In this document: piece after piece, positions 16,124-23,927 of the stretch
Layout of the letters: each line of letters begins with the position of its first letter
Numbering within the stretch: the stretch's first letter is position 1
Source: JBDRED01 sp043820025 [NCBI: Elusimicrobiota bacterium]
GTDB taxonomy: Bacteria; RUG730; JBDRED01
Direction: 5' to 3'
Assembly: GCA_043820025.1 (NCBI GenBank)
Contig: JBDRED010000040.1
Coordinates: 1-38,098 of the forward strand
DNA: 38,098 bases
Position numbers and translations under genes: made by a program
Notes under the pieces: generated by a model
The model's input: only the letters and a program-made list of their open reading frames with translations
Databases searched by the model: none
Told to the model about the DNA's origin: nothing

Positions 16124-16881
16124 TTAGCCTCGCCTTTTTCCCACAAATTATTTAAATATATCTTATCGCGCAAAGTGTCCATACACTGCCAAAATCCATT
16201 GTGTTTATATGTCACCAGCTGGCCGTCCTTTGCCAAATTTTCTAATGGAGCGCGTTCAAAAACAGAAGCGTCTCCGTCTTTAATATAGTCAAGCACCTTT
16301 GGCTCACAAACAAAAAATCCGCCATTTATCCACGATGATTCGCCTTCTGTTTTTTCCATAAATCTAGACACGCGATTATCCTCTTCAATATGCAGAGCGC
16401 CAAACCTGCCCTCAGGCCTTACAGCTGTGATTGTTGCAAGTTTACCGCGCGATTTGTGAAACTTAACAAGCTCATTAATATCAACATTCGCCACTCCATC
16501 TCCATATGTTAGAAGAAATGGCTCGTTACCAACATAATCCTTTACCCTTTTTATTCTGCCGCCTGTCATAGTTCCCTGTCCTGTATCAACCAATGTGACC
16601 TTCCAAGGCTCGCTCGAATTTTTAATTGTTTCCAGCTTATTACGCGCTAAATCTATTGTTACATCGCTTTGATGCAGAAAATAATTAGCAAAATATTCCT
16701 TAATAAAATATCCCTTATAACCGAGCATGATCACGAAATCATTAAAGCCGTAACTTGAATATAATTTCATAATATGCCACAAAACAGGCTTTCCGCCAAT
16801 CTCAACCATAGGCTTTGGCTTAATTTCTGTTTCTTCTCCAAGACGAGAACCTGTCCCGCCCGCCAAAATAAATACTTTCAT
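16108..16881 (-). CDS. rfbF: Glucose-1-phosphate cytidylyltransferase
   Basis: The protein has 257 residues from the ATG at 16881, the usual RfbF/DdhA length. A longer open frame to 16959 exists, but its extra 26 residues are not part of the family, and AGGAG precedes the 16881 start. It makes CDP-glucose from CTP and glucose-1-phosphate, the first committed step of the CDP-dideoxysugar path. Motifs: MKVFILAGGTGSRLGEE (nucleotide loop), KPKPMVEIGGKPVLWHIM, a YGDGVANVD metal-binding segment, and INGGFFVCEP. It is followed with a 16-base overlap by rfbG, and preceded by the LamG-type membrane protein gene 50 bases upstream. Confidence 0.97.
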   Translation of the reverse strand: MKVFILAGGTGSRLGEETEIKPKPMVEIGGKPVLWHIMKLYSSYGFNDFVIMLGYKGYFIKEYFANYFLHQSDVTIDLARNKLETIKNSSEPWKVTLVDTGQGTMTGGRIKRVKDYVGNEPFLLTYGDGVANVDINELVKFHKSRGKLATITAVRPEGRFGALHIEEDNRVSRFMEKTEGESSWINGGFFVCEPKVLDYIKDGDASVFERAPLENLAKDGQLVTYKHNGFWQCMDTLRDKIYLNNLWEKGEAKWKIW

Positions 16882-16931
16882 ATATATACTCCTATTTAAC
16901 AAAAAGATTCCTTGTAAATTTATTATCTTTG

Positions 16932-17855
16932 CTAAATACTTCTTCTTATTTGATTCCAATTTTTAATTATATCTGAATCATTTAAAGCAATACCCTGGAT
17001 TAAAACTTCTCTAATAATACCGTTAAAAGGCCTGGTTCCAACAAACCAATTTCCAATAGATATTTTCTCTCCGGAATCCTGAATAGGCAAATTCGCTTTT
17101 GTATAGGATACGTTTTTCCCGTTTAAATACACATTTATGCCGTTTGTGTTTACAACTATTGCTATATAATTCCACTTATCGCTCTTTAAAGCAAACATTT
17201 TGCTGGTATTCCATCTCTTCCCATCGCCATAAAAAAAGTTAAAATTCAAACCCTGAGTATTATCCTTTTCAACTGTGAATCCTTTAAAGTCTTTGTGTGT
17301 TGATATTATATTAGAATAATTTACCTGGTCCTTAAATGGTTTTACAATAAGCTCTATTGTAAAATCCGCGTCTAAATTAATAGGGTCATTAAAGACTTTT
17401 TCACTCTTTGGATTTGCATTATAAAATAGATGCATTACCGGCTCAGATTTTCCAATCAGCGCTTCTCTCTGAATAGTATCCGAAGAAGAATTAAAAATTA
17501 GATTATTGTTTGGGAAAAAAAGGGAAATTGTTGTCAAAATAACAACAATCAAAAAATATATTCCCCAATCTTTCATAATACCCTGAATCATTAGAGAAAA
17601 CTCTGTTTTTAAATTTTTAAATAACATTATTATTGAAACAATCACTGTCAAAGCCATAGCAAACTGTAAAGCGATAGATATTTTTCCAAAGAACAAATAA
17701 CCTATCAGCATTAATACTCCAAACCCGCAGACAGATAAAACGAAACTTACTGCCGCGCCTTTATTTTTTAACATTCCCTTATTTAACGCTCTAGCGCAAA
17801 GCACTATTATTAAACAAAGCGCAGAAAAAAGACATACTAACTTAATAACTATCAT
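16932..17855 (-). CDS. Membrane-anchored LamG/concanavalin-like protein
   Basis: The protein is 307 residues from the ATG at 17855. That start overlaps the upstream YfhO stop as ATGA and has GGGGGAA about eight bases ahead; a GTG two codons earlier is a weaker option. Four hydrophobic helices fill residues 1-120. The rest (about 145-300) is a LamG/concanavalin-like jelly roll: DADFTIELIVKPF, a WNYIAIVVN segment, INVYLNGKNV, ISIGNWFVGTRPFNGIIREVLI, then IKNWNQIRR. These are typical strands of LamG_3 carbohydrate-binding domains. The last helix places the domain on the outer face. Coupling to the YfhO gene suggests it binds or presents the glycan that YfhO handles. No catalytic residues are recognised. 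Confidence 0.85.
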   Translation of the reverse strand: MIVIKLVCLFSALCLIIVLCARALNKGMLKNKGAAVSFVLSVCGFGVLMLIGYLFFGKISIALQFAMALTVIVSIIMLFKNLKTEFSLMIQGIMKDWGIYFLIVVILTTISLFFPNNNLIFNSSSDTIQREALIGKSEPVMHLFYNANPKSEKVFNDPINLDADFTIELIVKPFKDQVNYSNIISTHKDFKGFTVEKDNTQGLNFNFFYGDGKRWNTSKMFALKSDKWNYIAIVVNTNGINVYLNGKNVSYTKANLPIQDSGEKISIGNWFVGTRPFNGIIREVLIQGIALNDSDIIKNWNQIRRSI

Positions 17856-20521
17856 AACCACTTCCCCCTTTTAAACAATTTTGTAATTGTTTTTTTATTG
17901 TTTTGTTTGAACTTTATTACCATTATAACTATTATGCAGCTAAAAATAATAAAATACACTAAATAAAATATATTAAATAAACTTAACAGCGTATTTTTAT
18001 ATTTTATTTTTACTTCATGCGCGCCCGGAGGAACAACAAATACCATCTGTTCCTTTTCAAGCTTATAAGAACGCTCCTTATTATCTATATACAGCCGTAA
18101 ATTTCTGCTCGGAAAAAGCAAGTAATATACGGTCAATTTATTATCGCTCTTTGTATTAAATGATATTTTATTCGCGTAATTCGCGTAAAAATCAGTCACT
18201 GCCATTTTATCAGAAAGATTTGGGATCTTTATTATTCCATTATTATATGAATTTTCCGGATATAAATCCACATCCCAATATCTGCTGATTCTAAGTAATG
18301 TTTTATTGCCGTTTAAATCTCTGATCCAGCCGTCAGGCACTACCTGAACAGGTGAAAAAGATTTGTCAAAATCTATTAATTCTATTGGTATATATTTAAT
18401 ATTTTTATTCTCATCATATCCGCGGATATATAAATTTTTTATGCTGACAGGATTATCATTATTTTTAAATATCTCCACATCTATATATTCTGTGTCTGTA
18501 TCTGTGATAAAATCAAACTGCGTAACAGTAGAATTATTACCGCTATTAACAACATATTCCCTGCCTTGTATTTTTATTGTGAGCAGAGTATTATTTTGCG
18601 AAGAAGCTTCCAACGCAAACATATACGCGCCTTTAGGAAACTGTTTTGTCATTGGTTTTAGTTTATAAATACGGCTCCCGTCATGCAATCCGTAACTTAA
18701 TGTATCATCAATTGCCAAATTAATTTGTTCTTTATGTTTATTCCGCGCTTCTGCGCCGCATATAACAAAATCTGCGCCTGTCCTCCACAGCCAATCATAA
18801 TCAATTTGTTCATAGTATGGAAATTTAGCTCTAAACCGCAAATCAGAAGCCAGATGGAGTTCATAACCCAAATAATTAGACAGCTTAATATTTTTTTCCA
18901 CAAACCATGGATAATTTCTAGGCACATAAACATTCCTTTCATTTGGCATACAATTTATATATTTTGGCAGATCCTTTGCGCAATTTTTCTTAATAAATTC
19001 CGCCATTCCCTTTTCATCATCTTCATGAAGGAAGATATAGTCCTTAGCATAGATAAAGTTCGCGTCTGTGAAGTCGTAAAAATATGTAGTATTCAATATG
19101 AAAATAAATAATATTGCAGTATATATAATTACCTTCTTTTTATACGCCGAGTATACAAAAAGAAAGATAAGAAGAAATAACAGTTCAATAAGTATATTAT
19201 TCCAACGAAACATATGCCATCTGGGCGCAGGGCCTATGTAAAGAAAAAGGCCTATGAGCGAGAATAATCCAAAAGCCGCTATAAATATCCGCCGGACAAT
19301 TGTTTGATCCTCTTTCTCTACGGCAGAAATGAAATATATGGTTACTATGATAGAGAAAAAAACATTTGTAATTAGAAGATGCCTGAAATACAGGTGCATA
19401 TTTCCTAAAAAAGGAACAATCGAGTAAAATATATCGCTTAAGCCGATAGAGCTTCCAAATGATATTAGAAAAGGCATGACTGCTAATGGAGAGCTGATAA
19501 GAATTAATTTTTTATGAGCCTCTTCAATCCTGCCGTTCTTGCTATTGGACAGGATGTAAAGCAATATCATACTCAGAGGAATTAATCCTAAATACAACGT
19601 AGGCATCTCTGATTCGTTAAATATATGGATTCCATAGGATAAAGATGTTATTAAATCCGCCATCTTTAAAGACACCTCGTGCGCGATTGACTTTAAATTA
19701 ACAGGAACTGTTGATGCAATTTTATTATATTTTAAAATAGCCAGATAGAACGGCGCTGTAACAAAAGAGGCTATTGCAGGAGGAATAAAAAGGCTGATGA
19801 TAGCTTTTTTTGACGACTTCCAATCCCCTTTATTCATCATATATACACAATAAAGCACGCTAAAAATAATTACATAAACAATTGCTGAAACAGAGAGCGG
19901 AATATACCCTGATAAAAATACCGGTAAATACATACCTGATAATAAAAATAATTTAAATCTATCTTTGACTGATAAAGAAACTAATGCAAAGTACAATAAG
20001 ACAGGGATTAATGCTACAATATAAAAGAACGGTGGAAAAAGCTTTGCTATAATAGTCTTTGAGGAATATACAAGAAATACCGAGAAAAACAGAGCGGATA
20101 TTCTATCAAATCCAAAAAACCTTTTAGCGAGTAATTGGCTGAAAAACACAGCGAATACAACATGTACTGCTCCTAAGAATATCATGATAGAAAAAAACGC
20201 TTCTAAATTTGAGAGTTTGACAATAGAAAACAACAAATGATGCAGAGGATAAGCGGTAATAATATTCGGCCTTAAGAAAAATTCTGAAGATCCATTTGCA
20301 GTAAGAAAATCTACGCCTGAGAATATACCTCTTTTAAATAAGTTGTAACTATGTATAAACTGAGGCCCGTACAAACAAAGCTCATCTATAAAAAAATAAT
20401 ACAGCTTTTTATTACCGCGCCCCAGAATTCTTAAGTATGGGGAATAAAATATAAAGGATGATACTAATGAGGCAATTAATTCAAAATTATACTTTTTAAT
20501 TATGCTTAGGATTTTTTTCAT
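17852..20521 (-). CDS. YfhO-type GT-C membrane protein, downstream copy
   Basis: This is an 889-residue polytopic protein with roughly a dozen transmembrane helices in residues 10-480, a large extracytoplasmic beta-rich region (about 490-840) and a last helix near 845-875. The layout is that of YfhO (bacterial membrane protein) family members, which belong to the GT-C glycosyltransferases; B. subtilis YfhO is implicated in sugar transfer to lipoteichoic acid. An acidic residue in the first extracellular loop (FFIDELCLYGPQ) is the candidate catalytic base, as in GT-C folds. The extracellular part includes VEIFKNNDNPVSI, VVPDGWIRDL and FVVPPGAHEVKIKYK. It is a clear tandem paralogue of the upstream gene, four bases away. 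The acceptor and sugar are unknown. Confidence 0.85.
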   Translation of the reverse strand: MKKILSIIKKYNFELIASLVSSFIFYSPYLRILGRGNKKLYYFFIDELCLYGPQFIHSYNLFKRGIFSGVDFLTANGSSEFFLRPNIITAYPLHHLLFSIVKLSNLEAFFSIMIFLGAVHVVFAVFFSQLLAKRFFGFDRISALFFSVFLVYSSKTIIAKLFPPFFYIVALIPVLLYFALVSLSVKDRFKLFLLSGMYLPVFLSGYIPLSVSAIVYVIIFSVLYCVYMMNKGDWKSSKKAIISLFIPPAIASFVTAPFYLAILKYNKIASTVPVNLKSIAHEVSLKMADLITSLSYGIHIFNESEMPTLYLGLIPLSMILLYILSNSKNGRIEEAHKKLILISSPLAVMPFLISFGSSIGLSDIFYSIVPFLGNMHLYFRHLLITNVFFSIIVTIYFISAVEKEDQTIVRRIFIAAFGLFSLIGLFLYIGPAPRWHMFRWNNILIELLFLLIFLFVYSAYKKKVIIYTAILFIFILNTTYFYDFTDANFIYAKDYIFLHEDDEKGMAEFIKKNCAKDLPKYINCMPNERNVYVPRNYPWFVEKNIKLSNYLGYELHLASDLRFRAKFPYYEQIDYDWLWRTGADFVICGAEARNKHKEQINLAIDDTLSYGLHDGSRIYKLKPMTKQFPKGAYMFALEASSQNNTLLTIKIQGREYVVNSGNNSTVTQFDFITDTDTEYIDVEIFKNNDNPVSIKNLYIRGYDENKNIKYIPIELIDFDKSFSPVQVVPDGWIRDLNGNKTLLRISRYWDVDLYPENSYNNGIIKIPNLSDKMAVTDFYANYANKISFNTKSDNKLTVYYLLFPSRNLRLYIDNKERSYKLEKEQMVFVVPPGAHEVKIKYKNTLLSLFNIFYLVYFIIFSCIIVIMVIKFKQNNKKTITKLFKRGKWL

Positions 20522-20525
20522 ATTT

Positions 20526-23171
20526 TCATCTCTGTTTTTTATAAATATATCTTGTTATTATGATATATAAAGCCAGCAAAATATATGTTAATAAATATAA
20601 TCCGAAAATAACATTGAAGATGCTGAGCTTATAATTTCTATAAACTATCTTTACCTTGTGTTTCCCTGCAGGAATTTCAAATACTGCAAGCCTATTTTCA
20701 AGATTATACTTAATACGTTTGCCATCAACATAAACTTTCATAATACTTGCCGGATACAATTGATACAGCGCAGTTAAAGATTTATTGTTATCCGTATCAA
20801 ATTTCACCTTGTTCGAATAATTCGTATAGAAATTCTTAACTGAATTTGTATTTTCCTCGCCTAAAATCTTAATTATTCCATTATCAAAATTCTTTTCTTC
20901 AATAGGCCCTATGGACGGAACTTTATAAACGCTTATTTTGCCTGAATTACCTGTTAAATACCGTCTCCAACCGTCAGGTAATGACTCAATATTCGAATAA
21001 TTAGAATCAAAGTCTATTTTTTTAATAGGAATCCATTTGTCCGCATACTCGCCCAAGAAAACATTCTTAATCATTATATTTTTAATGCCGTTGGACTGTA
21101 AATTAATATCAAATGTATCGCTGTCATTTTCAATTGTAACGCTCAAATCCACAACTTTAACTGCCCTTCCAATACTAATATCATAGTTTTTACCGCCAAT
21201 AATTAATCTGATTATACCATCCCGGTCTGCGGAACATGTAAATCTAAAGAAATAACCGCCTTTTGGAAAGTTATTTACAATTCCTTTTTTTATCGTCTTA
21301 TACATTCTATCGCCGTTCCTAAACGAAAACTTTATTTTTTCATTTATATTCCCGGCTAACGCCTGTTTATATTTATTTTCAGCCTCATTATTGATAATAA
21401 TAAAATCACAGCCTGTAAGCATTGCCCATTCAAAATTTATGTTCCCATAAAATGGACATATATTTCTGTACCCCCGCTCGGAAGCCAAATGCAGTTCATA
21501 ACCATAATAATTTGAAAGTTTAAATCTCTTTTCTATTAACCATGGAAAATTCCTCGGAACATATGAATGAACCTCATTAACGCAATTAAGATATTTAGGA
21601 AGAACCTTGCCGCTGTTTGTTTTAATAAATTCCAGCATACCGGAAACTTCATCATCATGGAGAAAGATAAAATCCTTCTTATTGGCCTCATTTGAACCAA
21701 ATGTTTTATAAGCAAAGGTAGTGTTTAATATAAATGTAATGCCGATCAAAACGTATAACACAAATTTCTTATCCAATTTAATGTACGCGGCTAGAAAGAC
21801 TGCAAACATTACGAGTTCAAAAATCACATCATTTAAATCTATATACAACAATGGCCGCGCTAACCCCATATAATTTAAATAAATTCTTACAATAAAAAAT
21901 GCCGTAAGGGCTAATGATACAATTAGGCTGATTTTTGCAAATTTAATTAATCTTAAACTCAAAAAATAATTAATAATAATAACCATAAAAATTGAGAAAA
22001 AGAGATTTGTGATAAGCAGATACCTGGAGTATACATGCATATCTCCCAGCCCGGGCGCTAATGTATAAAACATATCGCTAACGCCAATATATAAACCAAA
22101 AGAAATGAGTAATGCGCTTCCGAATATGCCCAGGCATATATAAAGCATACGCTTATCTATTTCCTGTATTAAATGTTTCTTAGCAGTATTAAAAGCAGAG
22201 GCAACTAAGATGACTACAGGTATTAACCCGACATACAAAGTCCCCATTCCATTATTAGCAATGCATCTTAAGCCGTATGAAAGCGCGGTAAAAATATCTG
22301 ACGGCGTCAAAGAAAGATGCCGGACAACATTTCTTAAATCAGCCACAACAGTTGAAGCAATCTTATTATATGACATTATTGCCGTATAAAACGGGAATAT
22401 GACGATAAATGCAATCGCTATCGGAACAAAAAGCATGAATAAACCATTCAAAGATTTCTTAATAGACCCGTTATTTTCAATAAAAATATGATAAAGCGCC
22501 GCAAAAATAACCGAGACTAGAATTCCTGCAGCAGCCAGAGGTATATAGCCGCTTAAAAAACCTAATATATAAACTCCTGATAGAAAAAACAGCGATACTT
22601 TACTCTGATTTTTTAAAGAGATTAATCCTGTATACACAAGTAAAGGAATTAATAATACTATATACATAAATGGCGGGAATGGTTTGGCAAAAAGAGTTTT
22701 TGAAGAAAACACAAAAAACACCGCCAGGAAAAGCGCCTGTATTTTATCAAATTTTAAATATTTCACAGCTATCAACTGCGAAAAAAACATAGCAGGCACC
22801 ATATGTAAAAACTCAACAATAATTATTAATGAGAAAAATGATTCCAAACTACAAATATTTGAGAACAAAAAGGATAAATAATGCAAAGGATAGGCTGTAA
22901 TCAGGTTGGGCCTTAAAAAAAACTGAGACGAACCATTCGCTGTTAAAAAATCAACTCCTGAAAAAATAAAATGCTTAAACGCATTATAACTATGCATAGT
23001 TTGAGGAACATATAATGAAAGTTCGTCTAGAAAAAAATAGTAAAGCCGTTCATTCCCTCTGCCAAATACCTTTAAATACGGAGACAAAAAAAGAAACGGC
23101 AGTATTACTGACGTGATTATTTGATAAGCATTTTTTTGTATTACTTTCAGAAATTCGCGACTGGTTTTCAT
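20526..23171 (-). CDS. YfhO-type GT-C membrane protein, upstream copy
   Basis: This is an 881-residue paralogue of the next gene with the same plan: many transmembrane helices, then an extracytoplasmic beta-rich region (about 490-845) and a final helix. Matching landmarks include GRGNERLYYFFLDELSLY with the candidate acidic residue, GVDFLTANGSSQFFLRPN, SLPDGWRRYL, FYTNYSNKVKFD and FEIPAGKHKVKIVYR. The shared HDDE and YVPRNFPW segments show the duplication covers the full length. The ATG at 23171 has GAGGT five bases upstream. It lies 60 bases after the VTC gene and four before the other copy. The two probably transfer different sugars or use different acceptors; the sequence alone does not tell. 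Confidence 0.85.
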   Translation of the reverse strand: MKTSREFLKVIQKNAYQIITSVILPFLFLSPYLKVFGRGNERLYYFFLDELSLYVPQTMHSYNAFKHFIFSGVDFLTANGSSQFFLRPNLITAYPLHYLSFLFSNICSLESFFSLIIIVEFLHMVPAMFFSQLIAVKYLKFDKIQALFLAVFFVFSSKTLFAKPFPPFMYIVLLIPLLVYTGLISLKNQSKVSLFFLSGVYILGFLSGYIPLAAAGILVSVIFAALYHIFIENNGSIKKSLNGLFMLFVPIAIAFIVIFPFYTAIMSYNKIASTVVADLRNVVRHLSLTPSDIFTALSYGLRCIANNGMGTLYVGLIPVVILVASAFNTAKKHLIQEIDKRMLYICLGIFGSALLISFGLYIGVSDMFYTLAPGLGDMHVYSRYLLITNLFFSIFMVIIINYFLSLRLIKFAKISLIVSLALTAFFIVRIYLNYMGLARPLLYIDLNDVIFELVMFAVFLAAYIKLDKKFVLYVLIGITFILNTTFAYKTFGSNEANKKDFIFLHDDEVSGMLEFIKTNSGKVLPKYLNCVNEVHSYVPRNFPWLIEKRFKLSNYYGYELHLASERGYRNICPFYGNINFEWAMLTGCDFIIINNEAENKYKQALAGNINEKIKFSFRNGDRMYKTIKKGIVNNFPKGGYFFRFTCSADRDGIIRLIIGGKNYDISIGRAVKVVDLSVTIENDSDTFDINLQSNGIKNIMIKNVFLGEYADKWIPIKKIDFDSNYSNIESLPDGWRRYLTGNSGKISVYKVPSIGPIEEKNFDNGIIKILGEENTNSVKNFYTNYSNKVKFDTDNNKSLTALYQLYPASIMKVYVDGKRIKYNLENRLAVFEIPAGKHKVKIVYRNYKLSIFNVIFGLYLLTYILLALYIIITRYIYKKQR

Positions 23172-23231
23172 ATCAACCTCATATATTATTAAAAAAAGAT
23201 TTTTAACTATTACCCCGGTATCTGCCTTAAG

Positions 23232-23927
23232 TTAAATACCAAGAACCGATTGAACTCCCATTACATACTTAGACACCTTTGAAGGAGAAACCTCTAAATT
23301 TTCCATTGCCTTTTCCGCAAGATGTAAATCATCTGCCGCGAACTTAAACTCTAAAATTACTATTTCAGGACTTGCGCCTCTATATTTTTTATTCGCATAA
23401 CTATAAAATCTTTGGTCATAAAAATAAATATTTCTATCTAAAGTAATCCGTATTTTATTATCACACGACACAAAATAATCTCTTTCATAACTATTGATAA
23501 GCACAGGCGCATCGCTTAAATGGAATCTCTGTTTTAATTCAGGAGATGCATTCGACTTTAATTCATTAATAATATCGTTAAAATTTAAATCGCAAATATT
23601 TTTATTAAGCCTTATATTTTCCTGCGACTTCCAGCCTAATTTATTTCGCTTTATCTTTAGTTCGAGCACAGTATCTTTTGTATTCATATTAGAGCCATAC
23701 CATCTTAATCTGAATTTTGTCCTGGATGACTTCCCCGTTAAATTCTCCCAGTATGATTCCAATGCGTGATTATCAAAATAAATATTATTAACCACACGAG
23801 AAGGATACGCTTTTCGAAACATCATATCATGCAATAAAATCCATTGTTTTAATCTATTATACATTCCAACATTTGTTACGAATTTTATCTCGCATCTGGC
23901 TTTTTGCAATATTTCATCCGGAATCAT
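23232..23927 (-). CDS. VTC-domain (polyphosphate polymerase-like) protein
   Basis: This is a 231-residue stand-alone VTC domain of the triphosphate tunnel metalloenzyme fold. The yeast Vtc4 domain makes polyphosphate from ATP; the function of bacterial single-domain versions is mostly not established. Tunnel residues are all in place: R11, E13, K15 (RCEIK), IYFDN (49-53), K71/R73/R75 (KFRLR), E89/K91 (ELK), YERDY (147-151), R160/T162/D164, E193/K195 (ILEFK) and SKY (219-221). It should therefore be able to bind a polyphosphate chain and a divalent metal. The ATG overlaps the CotH stop (ATGA), with GAAGGA upstream. No SPX domain or membrane helices are present, so it is cytoplasmic and probably partners the CotH and DUF4956 proteins. 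Confidence 0.92.
   Translation of the reverse strand: MIPDEILQKARCEIKFVTNVGMYNRLKQWILLHDMMFRKAYPSRVVNNIYFDNHALESYWENLTGKSSRTKFRLRWYGSNMNTKDTVLELKIKRNKLGWKSQENIRLNKNICDLNFNDIINELKSNASPELKQRFHLSDAPVLINSYERDYFVSCDNKIRITLDRNIYFYDQRFYSYANKKYRGASPEIVILEFKFAADDLHLAEKAMENLEVSPSKVSKYVMGVQSVLGI

Noticed and set aside
16882-16959. N-terminal extension of RfbF by 26 residues
   Set aside because: The extension is unlike the family, overlaps the end of the upstream gene, and the ATG at 16881 has its own AGGAG.
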